From assembly GCA_015680685.1 (NCBI GenBank), contig MNCI01028811.1, positions 1 to 42,025 of the forward strand: 42,025 nt of DNA. Direction: 5' to 3'. Below the pieces are notes generated by a model. That model saw only the letters and a list, made by a program, of their open reading frames with translations, did no database searches and was not told the origin of the DNA. Origin of the DNA: Gnetum montanum. Lineage: Eukaryota > Streptophyta > Gnetopsida > Gnetales > Gnetaceae. Both the position numbers and the translations under genes were made by a program. Each line of letters opens with the position of its first letter. The first letter of the stretch is position 1. This document shows, piece by piece, positions 22,771 through 35,104 of the stretch.

Positions 22771-23880
22771 TAGCATGGTCATTATAGTGACCAAAAAAAT
22801 TGAACCTAGAAGAACCAAAAATTTCATTACAAAATAGTTTATCTCCATGATTCATGAGTCTTAGAAGAAACTAGAGCACCTAAAATGGTCTTGCTAATCA
22901 CTTAATGACTTAAACATTTGTTACCAAAATATGGAAATAAACAAAAGAGTGAAAATATGTAAATGCAAAACCAAATCCAACATTAATACTAGGATAAATA
23001 AAGAGCAAAATAATACTGCCAAAATAAAGAAAACTGTCAACTTTATAATAAATGTTGTAAACAATAGTTAAAAATAGATTTTAAGTTGTACATATCAGGG
23101 CTTTAGCCCAAGAAAAGAAAATATCTTCAACATTTGGTATAGGAGGCAAGGTGTGTTTCACACTAGGTTTGCACCAATCTTCTAATCAATTTACATTGCA
23201 ATGAATTTTGCCACAGGGTCTGTTGCTTCAATAATCTATGTTGCAAAATGGCTATGGACTTTTTGACGTCTTTGCTTCAAAAAAATTAAGTTTTCGGGAG
23301 AGTTTCAATGATCCAAAAGTCCTCAAAATGATGTAATTTTTGGTTCAAATAGGTCATGAATTTGTAGATTATTTGCTGGTTTGATTCTAGCAAATTTTTG
23401 ATATTCGCTGCAACATTTTTTATGCTTTTGATAGCCAAAATTTGCAGCATGTGGTCTACCAACGTTTTGACCTTTTAAGCTTGAAATTACAACATATTTG
23501 GCACACTTCATAATCCAAAACTGTAATGTATGGACCACAAATGTGTGAAGATTTTCCTACCAAATTTGTTGGTGTATATGGGCTATTTTCATGGCCTAAA
23601 TTCCAATGTGTGGACCGCCTACGTTTTCAACTTTTGCTACCAAATTTAGCAACGTATTTAACATTTTGACTTCCACATGTTGACATAAATGGAATTCATA
23701 GCATGTGGGTTGTAAATTTAATTTTAGACATAAAACATTATCCAAAACTGTGTTGGAATAAGGCCATAGGGTAGGATTTTTGATGGAAAAACAAGTCAAT
23801 TATTTCTGCTCTTGAATCCATACTAAAATTACAATTAAAGTCTTGGCTACCAAGCTTCTTATGCACAATATGAATTTTCT
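22771..23880. other. Repeat-derived stretch without recognisable gene
   Basis: AT-rich. At 23440-23660 three weakly related blocks share patterns like ATGTGTGGACC and CTACCAAATTT, spaced roughly 75-90 bp. Nothing else recognised. Confidence 0.4.
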
Positions 23881-24277
23881 TTAAGGTGTTTCATTGTTTC
23901 TTATTTATTGATGTTTGAAGGATTGAATTGAGATACATCAACAAAGAATACAAAAGACTACCATAGGTTCATCACCAATGATCCCTCTCCATACTTGATT
24001 TTATAACTGTTGAACCATGCCAAGTAGTACTTATGATGGTTAAATAAGGTCACAATGGAATCTCAAGAGTTTGAGATGAGATGATGAACATGTTGGTTAT
24101 TAGAGGATAGCCACATTGGCTAACAAAGAATTCCAAATGCATTGACATCATGGCTATGGCATGGTGATGAAATATTTGGTAAATGAGAAAGCCTTAATGC
24201 TTTATGCTTGAATTGCTAGTTACTCGATGATGTTTGAAGGAATCAGCACTTTGTTTTTGAACTTCTTTGTCACTCAA

Positions 24278-24293
24278 CTCTCTCTCTCTCTCT
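24278..24293. repeat. (CT)n microsatellite
   Basis: Eight CT units. Confidence 0.9.
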
Positions 24294-25544
24294 ATTTATA
24301 GAGCCATTGATTTGATTGGATTTAGGCTACATTGATCTCTTTGGTTTCTTAGCACTCTTCTCCCATTTTTTATGGGAGTGAAACCTTCAATGGGTTTCAT
24401 TACTAAGGTCGAATCTTCATTTTCTCATTGAATGAGATGTGTTGCATTTAGTGAAATTGATTGGTAGAGCATGTTGAGAATGTTACATGGCCATGATGCA
24501 TGAAAGTAAAATGTATGTTTTCATCATTGAGAAGGTAAGGAAGGCTGAAGTTTGGCTATGGAGTTATGGCTCAGAATGGGTAGTGGAAGTGATGTGAGGC
24601 AAGCACTGTTAGTAAGGTTAAACATGCTAGTCAAATCTCATGTATTAAGGTCACGTCATAACTCACTGATATGATGAGTCTTACCTTTGTGGTGACTTCA
24701 AGCTCATCCTATAAGTACAACTCTTAGAGGACAAGAAAACAAGTCAAAGAATACATGTGATTACAAGAGATTGCATAAGGCCACATGAGGTAACAAGAAA
24801 ATATAGATCATCATTGGTTACAACTAGTAGAACATGAGAAATTTGTACTTGTTTTTTACATATTCATAAAAATTTTGCATTTATTTAAGGTGCCAAAGAG
24901 TGTTATGAGGTCATGTAGGCTCATTTGTCAAAGGCTAGTAGAGTTTTCAACCTTCATCGTTTGTTCAAACCTATAAACAAGGGCAAACAATACTAAAAGG
25001 AAATACATCAATGTTAGAAGTAATAAGGATCATGTAAGGGCTTTGATGTTTTTTTCAAGTAAACTGATATTCTAGTTGGCCACATGGCCTTAGGGTTTTC
25101 TCCTCACCATTATGAATTGAAATGGCGAATTTAACTAAGGAATCTTCTGTGAAGTTTCTGGCTTCAAGGTTAAATGTAATTGGGCCATTCCAATGTGTTA
25201 AGGCTATGTGGTTTAAAGGCTTACAAGCTTTAGGTTCAAGGGTTTGATGTCAACTTGGTTGAATCAACATCACAATAAGGGTTTACTTAGGCTCCAAGGC
25301 TAGTCAAATTGCTTTCTCATCTTCCTAGTTCAATCCTACATGTCAACATATGCACATCAAGTGGCATCTACATGATATAACTACCAAACCATGTTAAAAA
25401 TAATGCAAATTACTATAGTAATGGAGCATAATAAAGAAAAATTGGATGAAAACAAAGTAAATTGACATACAATGAGGCAAAGTAATGTTATAATAAGGTA
25501 AACTAGGATCATAAAAGGTAGATCAAGGTGAAACGAGGTGGAAA

Positions 25545-25925
25545 AAGGGCCAAATGATGCTAAATGATGCAAAGTAAGGTTAAATGAAGATAAAATGAGG
25601 TTAAAATAAATATGAAATGATGTAAAATGAGGTTAAATGATGCCTAAGTGATGCCAAATGACACCAAATGATGTCAAATGATGGTAACATGAGGCTAAAT
25701 AAGATCAAATGATGTTAAAATGTTGTAAAATGTTATTGAATGGTATCAAATGATATCAAATTATGACAAAATGACATCAAATAATGTCGAATGAGATTGA
25801 ACAAGGTTGAACTAGGCTAAATGATGTCAAAACAATGCAAGATGACACCAAATGATACCAAACGATGTCAAAATGACATCAAATGATGTTGAATAAGGTC
25901 AAGCAAGATCAAATATGATCAAAAA
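25545..25925. repeat. 10-bp periodic array, unit like CAAATGATGT
   Basis: Around 25660-25690 CAAATGA recurs exactly every 10 bases, and elsewhere every 10-11. The AAA tracts are therefore in helical phase, a pattern known to bend DNA. Confidence 0.7.
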
Positions 25926-25930
25926 TAATG

Positions 25931-26640
25931 TTAAGTAATAATATTTATTTTTAGGTGATTTTATGGTTCAAGTAAGGTAAAACCTAGCACAAAACTAAAC
26001 TTGCATAAAATAGATGAACTACAAATTCTATTGAAAACAATAATAGTTGCAGACACAGAAATTTCAAGGGAGTATAAGTTTTTTTTATGCTTAAAATGCA
26101 CAAAGAGCTATGTAAGAAGTGGTTGTAGTCTTGGTGAAATTGGTAGAGTACATCCTGTAGTTAGCTCCATGATCTAGGCACTCCAAAGTTCCACTCCCGA
26201 AAACTCTTTACTAGTTCTTAGGCTGGTTTTGCTACACTGGTTAAAAAATGGTGGATAAATTCTTGACTTTTTTCTATTGGGCAATGCATTGAGAGTCTCC
26301 AATGCTCATCCAATTGTCAATTTGCCAAAAATTTCTTACAAAAATGCCCAAAAGGTTTTAAGTTCTCAAGGTTGCCAAAGTTGTAGAACTTGCCCCCATG
26401 AAAAAACTTTTTTGATGTGTTTAAAATTTTCTTTAATAGGTCATACGGTTGCTAATTTTTTACTACAAAATTTTGCCATGATTTCTAACAAATTGATGTG
26501 ATTTGTAGGTGTGACAGGCCATCATTTCTAGTCTATTTTTCTATTTTTTGTAAGTTTTTATGCACCTAGGCCATCAGAACTATGTTGAGCACTATAAGTA
26601 GTAAACAGAATTTGACAACTATGTTGGCTTTACCAACACT
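25931..26640. other. Unassigned stretch with a tRNA-like promoter pair
   Basis: No gene recognised. TGGTGAAATTGG (26132-26143) fits a pol III A box, and GTTCCACTCCC (26188-26198) is one base off a B box (GTTCRANNC). The flanks do not form an acceptor stem. This may be the head of a SINE or a tRNA relic. Confidence 0.3.
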
Positions 26641-26689
26641 ATGCTAGCCTTTCTAGAACTATGTTGGCTTTACAAAACTACACTAGCCT

Positions 26690-27160
26690 TATGCAACCAT
26701 GCTGGAATTGTGGCATCCTCGCTAGAACTATGTTAGAGTTATGCTGGCTAGTGCCTCATCCTTGCTGGGACTCTACAACAGCTACATTGGCTAGTGAGGA
26801 AGCCTCATCCTCACTGGGACTACACTGGAGTTACATTGGCCAATGAGGAAGCCTCATCCTCATTAGGATCATGCTCAAGCTATGTTGGCAAGTAAGGAAG
26901 CCTCATCATTACTGGGACCATGCTAGAACTATGTTGGAGATACACTGGCCAGTGAGGAAGCCTTATCCTCATTGGGCCCATGTTGGAGCTATGCTAAAGT
27001 TACATTGGTTAGCGAGGAGGCCCCATCCTCACTGGGACCACACTAGAGCTACACTAGATAATGAGGAAGCCTCATTCTTGTTGGGACCACACTGGAGCTA
27101 TGCTGCCCAACAAGGAAGCCTCATCCTTGTTGGGACAATGCTAGAGCTATGTTGGACTTG
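26690..27160 (+). repeat. Tandem repeat with 49- and 60-bp units
   Basis: Blocks containing GAGGAAGCCTCATCCTCACTGGGAC-like sequence recur with the AGCCTCAT-type core starting at 26801, 26850, 26899, 26959, 27019, 27068 and 27117. Spacings are 49, 49, 60, 60, 49 and 49. The longer unit holds one extra 11-bp GAGCTATGCTA-like module. Two open frames through it are repeat artefacts. Confidence 0.85.
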
Positions 27161-27489
27161 TTGTAAATATTAAAGCCCAACAATTCCCACGTTGACTGTA
27201 AGTGTTTCAAGTGTAGTTTTGGTTATGGCTAATATAAAACCCATGAAAACACAAAATTTTCCAGTTCCCAAGGCATTTTTAGCCTTCCCAAGACCAAGTA
27301 TAAACATGAAATAATGTTTTTCACTTGGGAAGTCAGGCAATAATAACTTATGAAGCATTTTATTAGCCACAATAAGTTAAAGTATATACAATTGCAACTC
27401 ACGGACTAAAAACCTTAAATTTTACAATGAAAATCTAACCTCAAGTTTAATGGTGAAGGTCCTGATGTGAAAAATTTACAACATGCATT
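27161..27489. other. Unassigned AT-rich stretch
   Basis: Nothing recognised. Confidence 0.5.
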
Positions 27490-29021
27490 TTCTTGGTGGT
27501 GTTTCATTGACCCCTCTTTGTTGATGCCTTGAGGATTGACCCCAGAGATAGTGACAAAGAATGCAAAACACCATCACAGCTCCATCACCACCACTTGATC
27601 TCTGCACTTGATTCGATAGTATCGAACCATGCCAAAGAGTGCTTGTGATGATGGAATAAGTGTTATGATAAGATGATATAGGTTAAAGGCTATATTTGGT
27701 CATAAAAAAATGGTCACAAGGGTTAATAATGAATTCCAAATGTTGACATCATGGTTATAATATGGCAATGAAATTTTAGCTAATTGATGTAGTTTTGTGC
27801 TTTATGCTTCAAAGTGTTGGTCACTCAATAATGTTTTAGAGGAGCCAACACTTCACTTCAAGGCTTCTTTGGCCGTTAGGCTTCTCCCTTTTCTTGTTTG
27901 GAGTCATTGATTTTTCTTTTGGACTTTATTGGCCTTTTAGCTTCTTGGTAATTTATTTTTTTGCTTCCTATTTTTTGTGGGATAAAGCCTTCCTTAGGTT
28001 TCATTGCCAAGGCTAGATTTAATTTTTTTTTCTCATTGAATAGGATGTGTTATATCCAATGAACTTAATGGTGGAGCATGATGAAGGATAGGTCATATGG
28101 TCACAATGCATGAATGTCACACATTAGTCATCATTTTTGTATAGGATGATGGATGTTATAATTGGGTTATGGGGTTGTGGCTCAAGGAGGGGTGATGGAG
28201 GTGATATGAAATAAGTACTCTTAGTATGATAGGACAAGCTTACCAAATCTCATGCATTAAGGTCATGTGATAACTTTCTATCGTGATGAGTTGCACCTTT
28301 GTGATGCAATCAAGGCTATGTGATAGGACAAAACTATAAGAAAGAATGTAGTGTTAGATGCAATCAAGGCTATGTGATGGCTTTCATGTTGCACTACAAG
28401 GGTTCAATGATGTTTTTACCAGGTTTAAGTTCTAGTGAGAAACTAGATTTCATGTGTTTTCTCCCTCACCATCATGATTTAGGTGAGAATTTTGACTAAG
28501 GAACCCTCTGTGATGTTTTTGGCTTCAAGGTCAATGGTAATCAAGCTACTTTGAGATTTTGAGGTTGTGCTGTAGAACATTTTTGAGGTTTGGCTATGTA
28601 AGGTCAACATGGTCTAACAACATCATGAGGGGGACCCATATAGGCATTAAGGCTAGTCGAATTTGCTCCCTTATCCTCCTAGCTCAATCTTGCATGTCAA
28701 CATAAGCACATCAAGTATCACCTATGTAATAAAATTATTAAATAATCTAAAAACGGTATAAAATACTTTAATAATAAAGAAAATGTGGGTCAAAAAAATT
28801 AAATAAATGCCAAACAAGGTCAAAACATGGTTAACTGAGATCTCAAAAGGTAGATTAAGGTAAATAGGGTGTAACAAAGGCCAAAATAATGTAGGATAGG
28901 GTCAAATGAAGGTCAAAACCCCATGAAATGGTATCAAATGAGATCAAATAAGGCCTTAACAATATCAAATGACATCAAATGATGTCAAATCAAGTCAACT
29001 AAGATCCAAACAATGGAAAGT
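27490..29021 (+). repeat. Repeat R, copy 2, interrupted by element C
   Basis: Homologous to copy 1 in the same direction. Its 10-bp array (CAAATGA every 10 bases at about 28966-28995) is cut at 29021 and appears to resume at about 35046-35085 behind element C. Confidence 0.6.
29017..29021. other. Left target-site duplication of element C (AAAGT)
   Basis: The same five bases stand at 35041-35045. Confidence 0.75.
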
Positions 29022-30220
29022 TGAGGATTAAGAACTTAGAAGGGGGGTTGAATAAGTTCACCAAAATAAAATTGCACCAACCACATGAACACACTAAATT
29101 TTATGTGGTTCCTCAGCTTGGGTATGTTCACACTTGTAGGGTAAAATATGTGCATACCTTTGGACTTTTTTTCTTCAAAAATGTGGTTTAGAGGATATCA
29201 CAACCTTTATAAGATTTAAGCTCTGCTATGAAGAGTTTCATCACTACAAAATCTCTCAACCCCGCAAGGTCCCAACAATCTCAAAATGTGGTTTGAAGGG
29301 CACCACACCCTATAAAAGCTTTAAGCTTTACTTCGAAGTGTCTCATCACTACGAAACCACTCAACTCCAAAATGTTCCAACAAGCTTAGAATGTATTTTT
29401 AAGGATCCCAAAATCTTTACAAAATTAAGGTTCTCTCTTGAGTATTTTGACATTGCACAAACACTCAATCCTATAGGATCCTAACAAGTTCAATGAAAAT
29501 GCCTTCTCACAATAGGGCTACAAGAGAGAAATAAAATCATAAGGAAAGAATGTAAGTTAAATTACATGTCCTTGTACTTTGAAGCACAATTCTACAATCA
29601 ATCAATCAAATGATTTTACAAATTAAGTACATAAGTATAATATACAATGATTGCTTTGATAGTGATAATCCATGCATAACACTTGCACATTACCCAAGAA
29701 CTTGAAGTCTTCTTATAGCCTCAAAGTTTTTGAAATCACCTTGGAATTCATGCAATGGCTACCTAACAACTAGTGTAGATGTCTTCTTCAAGATTGGGAT
29801 ATCTCTCTAAAATTAACTTTAATTCTTGGAAGACACCTCCTTGGAAAGTGAAATGTCCTTATGGAGACGTCTTCTTCTGAAAGGACACATCTCATGTTTT
29901 TGGGAGACATCTTCTGTGATGCACTCCACTTCAGCCAAGATGTCTTTTGCTTCCTAGAGATGTCTTCTCAAATTTTGAACTTAGGTTCCTGAGGCTTCTT
30001 ATTGTTGATTTAGCTTCCTATCAATCACTAAAGCATCTTAATTTAGCTTGTAGTCTTTGTACTTGTCCATGCTTCCTTGAGTCCTTGTAATCTTCACGTT
30101 GACATCTCTTTGTAGATCTCATTTCTTGAGTTCTCATTCATGCCCTATAAAATCATCCCATTCCACAAACATTCTATGTTCTCCATTTTTCTTAGGGTTT
30201 TAACATAACAAAGGTCAACA
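29022..30220 (-). repeat. 3' LTR of element C (1199 bp)
   Basis: Plus strand TGAGGATTAAGAAC to AAGGTCAACA. Contains several AGACGTCT-type octamers and decayed forms (29777, 29865, 29938). Confidence 0.85.
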
Positions 30221-30235
30221 ATCTCCTCCTTTTTG
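30221..30235 (-). other. Polypurine tract of element C
   Basis: On the minus strand it reads AAAAAGGAGGAGAT directly before the LTR start TGTTGACC. Confidence 0.75.
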
Positions 30236-32800
30236 GTGATGTCCAAAACTTACGAAAAAGGGTTAGTAGTTTCCAAAATTCATCAAGTCATATATTTTCA
30301 ATATTTCTTATAACACTAGTTTAGTTAGCATTATATTCCATAAGTCACATTCTTTAAGTTATTTGACATCCACACATAACATTATATTCCATCAATCACA
30401 ATCACCATACTCATGTCACATCATAATCACTATAAGCATACATGATGTCCATAATAGCATTCAAAAATTTTATATATATATATATATATATCTGATGGTT
30501 AGCATAGCCATATCATTACATCATATTAAACTCTCCCTCTTTTTGGACATCATCAAAAAGGAGTGGAGTAGGGCAATAAGATATAGATCGAGATAATGCA
30601 CAATTAATTTTCAAACTTTCATAATGAACACATGAGGAATTGTGTACTCTAACAATATATATATACACATCTTACTAGGGAAGAATAATCAATTAAAAAG
30701 TACATATTAATTATCATTGATTGCATAGGTTTGATGATAACAAACCAAGTAAGAGCTATCCCTAATCTATCCACAAAAGTTAAAATTAATGAGGCACAAC
30801 TAATCCAAACATGATTAAGCCAAGCCTTATAATTAAAGTTTAGGAGAAATATAAACCAAGAGGCTGAAGTTCAAAGTTTGAGCACTTAGAATCGTGTAAC
30901 CTATCTATGAGTCAATAAGCCATCAGTAACAAATATAATCATCCAATATTCTCCTCCTTTTGAAATATCAACAAAAAAAAGATAAGATAAAGCATAGTAA
31001 ATCTATGACAAGGAAAGTAAATACATGTACATGTATAAAAACCTAAACATATCCTTAACAAGATGTCCATAAAGTAATTTATATATAGCCATGTCAATTT
31101 TAAATATAAGCACTAAGAAATACATCACAAGGAAAAATATCCAAAATATATCTTAACCAAAATTAACTCATACTGTTATCTTTGATACTTTATCAAACTC
31201 CAAATGAATAGTCATATTCTTGCTCATTTTTAGCTATGGGTGTTGGAGTGGGAAGTCTAGCTACTAGATTGTCTTTTGGTAAAAGTCTCAAAAGACTCCC
31301 CCTACACTGGTGGCCTATAAGATGATAATTGTTGATAAGGTACATGCTTCCCCTACACACATGCTTATATTTCTTCCTATACTCTTTGGTCATAATGCCT
31401 TTGCTATAGAGATATGGGTATTCTCCCCTTAAGCCTTTTAGGATCTTCATGTTGCATAGAAATTATAGGATCAAGTGTGTAGACTAAGGTCTCCCATTAC
31501 TAAATCATTCAACAATGAAGATGTAAATATTTTTAATGCATAAGCAATTTATCTCTAGATGCTTCACAATCAAAATGTCATATTAGAGCATTTCCTTTTT
31601 TTTCTTTTTTTTCTTTTTTTCTTTTTTTGTTCTTTCTCTTGACATAAACATCTCTGGTTTCATGTAGATGTCTACTGTGAAAGCTCTACTTTTGAGAGAG
31701 ATGTCTCCTATTTTTGGTAGACATCTTCTTTGGTCTTGAGATGTCTACACTTCTAGGGAGATGTCTATCTTTCTAGGAAGACATCTATCTTGTAGGTGCC
31801 AAAAATAAAAATGCTCATTTTGATCCCCAAGAGCCTTCAAATGCATGCCAACAAGTTCCCATAGATCAAAATAAGTCTAAAACACCCCCAAACATGGTAA
31901 AACACCTTGAAATAATCAAAATAAAATCAACAAAATAAAACATACATAAACATCATACATTCATTAAGAATTACACAAGGGCTAGATGATGTTTTCATAA
32001 ATCTGGAGAAGCATATTAAGATCAAGTTTGAAAACTTTTGAAAGAAAGGCCTCCTATTATTAGTACTTTATGATAAAGATAGTAGATAATTCATATGCTC
32101 AAGGAATTCCTTTTGAAATGTTTCTTTTCTCAGAAGATACATGAATTACATTAAAAGTACCAATTCAAATGCTTCAACTATGATACATCAAAAAATCTTC
32201 TAATAATAATTTGACTTTATGATTTCACAAGAAAGCAATGATGCCATATCATATAGAACACAAGATATATGTATTTAAATAGCAATGGATGTAAACAAAA
32301 TTTTGGTCCATGAATTATAGTCAAGGGTTTTAAACCACTTGAAACCAATACATTCTAGTTACGAATCCAAAAGATGATTTATCAATAAAAAATTTTAAAG
32401 TAGCACAAGCTTCCATTAAACCATAAAAATAAACTAATCTAGTCTAATCTCATCAAGTCAAGATATAATGATTATAACTATACTTACTATTACTTACCTT
32501 GCTTGCTGATGGAAATCAAGATGTCTAAGTAGATTGGAACTAAGGCTCTTCTTTCGAAGTTCCTCCTTTTAAGCCAATTTTGTTTATTTCTAATGTCTTA
32601 CATCCTTTCAGAAACTTGTTGAGAGTTGTTTCACTTCCTTATTTTCTCTTGATTCTCCACATATTTCTATTCTTTTTATCCTTTTGATTTGTCCTCAATT
32701 CCTTTTTACCCTACAAGATTTCCTTTCTAGGTGCATTTGGATAAGACCAAGGAGTCTTATGATACGACCAAGTGTTCATGTGATAATGATGTAAATTGAA
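30236..32800 (-). other. Element C interior without coding domains
   Basis: Contains two further polypurine-like tracts in the same orientation (about 30531 and 30949), a (TA)n run at 30471-30491, a T-rich tract at 31588-31630, and a cluster of AGATGTCT/AGACATCT octamers at 31640-31800. No pol motif found. Confidence 0.6.
30471..30491. repeat. (TA)n microsatellite
   Basis: Ten uninterrupted TA units. Confidence 0.95.
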
Positions 32801-32814
32801 ATTCCATTACTTAT

Positions 32815-33700
32815 GCACAAACCTATTACAGTAATAACATCTAACCTTTCTATTGTGGTTAAAGTCATCAAACCTTGGAGTTTTTGTTGATTGGAATGTA
32901 GTACTTATTGACACTTCAATCTTTGGAGAAGCCTTTTGTTGGGATGAAGTTTGTGTAGATGCTTCTTCTTGTGAACAACATCCTAGTCCACTTTTATCAT
33001 GTGAACTTCTTCCTTGTCCAAGAACTATCCAAAGAGATTTCTTTATTTTGACCGCCTCTCATTTACAAGTTTAGCATTTGCAAGTTCTTCCTTAATCTAC
33101 TCATAAGACAAGGTTAGTTTTTTATTCTCAACCTTTAGGTTTGATTTTTCTTTTGGGAGGTCTAAAATTTTCATTTTTAATAATGAGAGATTTTGATCCT
33201 TATTCTTCAATTTCTTATTCAACTTTATACAAAGATTTTGAAGACAACATAAGAGTTCATAATTATCTTCATCAATTTCAATTTGATCATCATCATCATT
33301 TGTGAGAGCCATGCAAATGAGATGTGAGTCCTTTGTAGTGTTATCTACCCCTCCCTCACTTTTTCCTCCATCATCCTAGCTAGTGTAGATAATTTTTTCC
33401 TTCTTATCTTCTTGATTTATTTCCTCTCATCATCCCAACTTGTATAGATGCTATTTCTTCTTCTCCTTTCTTCACTATACTTTGTTTTTAAAACCTGTAT
33501 GCATTGGGAAATTCAGAGGCCATATGGCCTCTTCCAAAGATATCTAGCATTCCATAGAAAAGTTATCCAAATTTGAAAGTTTAGATTTCTTACCTCTACT
33601 CTTACCTTTGCTACCCAAAATGTTGCTGATAAGTGAATGCATCCATTGAAGATGAATACCAAAACTATGAACCTCACGTACTTAAAATTTTTTTGCATTT
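32815..33700 (-). pseudogene. Element C gag remnant
   Basis: Minus-strand frame 33097-33312 (MALTNDDDDQIEIDEDNYEL, then Lys-rich heptads) resembles the acidic, coiled-coil C-terminal part of Copia gag. Further downstream a knuckle-like RCYYCNRFVHK occurs near 32830-32860, with its last cysteine lost and a stop after it. Order and distance fit a gag, but stops and frameshifts are frequent. Recognition is by pattern only. Confidence 0.45.
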
Positions 33701-33809
33701 GAGTTTTCTAGCATGTAAAAGTGATCCCATTGAACATTAGAGACTTGATGTATGATCCTCATTTTATTGTTCACTACTGAGTTATTACACTCAAAACTAG
33801 GAGTACCAA

Positions 33810-33821
33810 GCTTCAATACCA
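33810..33821 (-). other. Primer-binding site of element C (initiator tRNA-Met type)
   Basis: On the minus strand TGGTATTGAAGC, near TGGTATCAGAGC, two bases inside the LTR edge. Confidence 0.7.
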
Positions 33822-33823
33822 CT

Positions 33824-35040
33824 TGAGGATCGAGAACTTAGAAGGGGGGTTGAATAAGTTTGCTAAAATAAAATTGCATTAGCCACACAAGCATACCAAA
33901 CTTTACATGGTTTCCTAACTTGGGTATTTTCACACTTAAAGGGTAGAATCCATGCATAACTCCAAACTTTATTTCTTGAAAAATGTGATTTAGAAGATTC
34001 CATAACTTTTACAAGATTTAAGCTCTTCTACAAAGAGTTTCGTAGTTGAAAAAACTCTTAACCTTGCAAAATTCCAACAAGCTCAAAATGTGGTTTGAAG
34101 GGCACCACACCCTATACAAGTTTTTAGCTCCTCTCTAGAGTATTTTGTTGCTGCGAATCCACTCAACCTTGTAAGGTCCCAACAAGCTTAGAATATTGTT
34201 TTAAGGATCTCACAACCTTTATAAAATTGAGGTATGCTCTGAAGTGTTTTGACACTGCACAAACACTCAATCTCATAGGATCCTAACAAGATCAATGATG
34301 GTGCCTTCTTGAAAGGAGCACATAAACCCCACAATATTACAAGAGAGAAACAAAATCATAAGGAAAGATTGTAACTTAAATTATAGGTCCTTGTAGTTTG
34401 AAGCACAATTCTATAATCAATCAAGAAAATGATTTTTCAAATGAAGTACACAAGTATAATATACAATGATTGTTTTAATAGTGATAATTCATGCACAACA
34501 CTTGCACAATACCCAAGAAATTGAAATCTTATTATAGCCTTGGAGTCTCCAAAATCACCTTAGAATTCATGCAAGGGCTATCTAATGGCTAGTGTAGACG
34601 TCTCCTTCAAGATTGGGACGTCTCTTTGAAATTGACTTCAATTTTGGGGATATGTCTCCTTGAAAAATGGAACATCTCTATGGAGACATCTTCTTCTAAA
34701 AGAAGATGTCTCCTATTTTTGAAAGACATCTTCTATGATGCACTTCACTTTAGCCAAGACGTCTTTTGCTTCTTAGAGATGTGTTCTCAACTTTTAAACT
34801 TAGGTTCTTGAGGCTTATTCTTGCTAATTTAGCTTCCTCTCAATCATTTAAGAATCTTCATTTAGCTTGTATTCTTTGTACTTGTCCATGCTTCCTTGAG
34901 TCCTTATTATCTTCACTTTGACATCTCTTTGTAGATCTCATTTCTTGAGTTCTCATTCATGCCCTACAAAATCATCCCATTGTAAAAACATTCTATGTTC
35001 TCCATTTTTCTAAAGGTTTTGACATAACAAAAGGTCCATT
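33824..35040 (-). repeat. 5' LTR of element C (1217 bp)
   Basis: Plus strand TGAGGATCGAGAAC to AGGTCCATT. The last four bases differ from the other LTR, but the edge is fixed by the AAAGT duplication. Carries AGACGTCT at 34596 and 34757, where the other LTR has AGATGTCT. Confidence 0.85.
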
Positions 35041-35045
35041 AAAGT
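35041..35045. other. Right target-site duplication of element C (AAAGT)
   Basis: Identical to 29017-29021. Confidence 0.75.
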
Positions 35046-35104
35046 GATGGAAAAGAGTGGTCAAATGAGGCCAAATGATGTAAAAAAATGATGATATTTT
35101 TCCA

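Larger units (their letters stand above)
23881..25930 (+). repeat. Repeat R, copy 1 (~2 kb)
   Basis: Shares ordered blocks with 27490-29021: TTGAACCATGCCAA against TCGAACCATGCCAA, CATTGAATGAGATGTGTT against CATTGAATAGGATGTGTT, and CTCCTCACCAT against CTCCCTCACCAT. Both copies end in a 10-bp periodic array. No coding capacity. Class unknown; it might be an old large LTR. Confidence 0.6.
29022..35040 (-). mobile_element. Element C: Copia-like LTR retrotransposon without pol
   Basis: Two long direct repeats (29022-30220 and 33824-35040) bound a 3.6-kb interior. Primer site and polypurine tract are placed for minus orientation, and AAAGT flanks both sides. The initiator-Met-type primer site and the GGAGGAG tract before TGTTGACC are typical of plant Copia (SIRE/Maximus-like) elements. 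Only gag-like remnants are visible; RT, RNase H and integrase are absent, so it is non-autonomous or internally deleted. Confidence 0.8.

Noticed and set aside
26661-27173. Plus-strand ORFs rich in Trp, Leu and His
   Set aside because: Produced by the 49/60-bp tandem repeat; no relation to a protein family.
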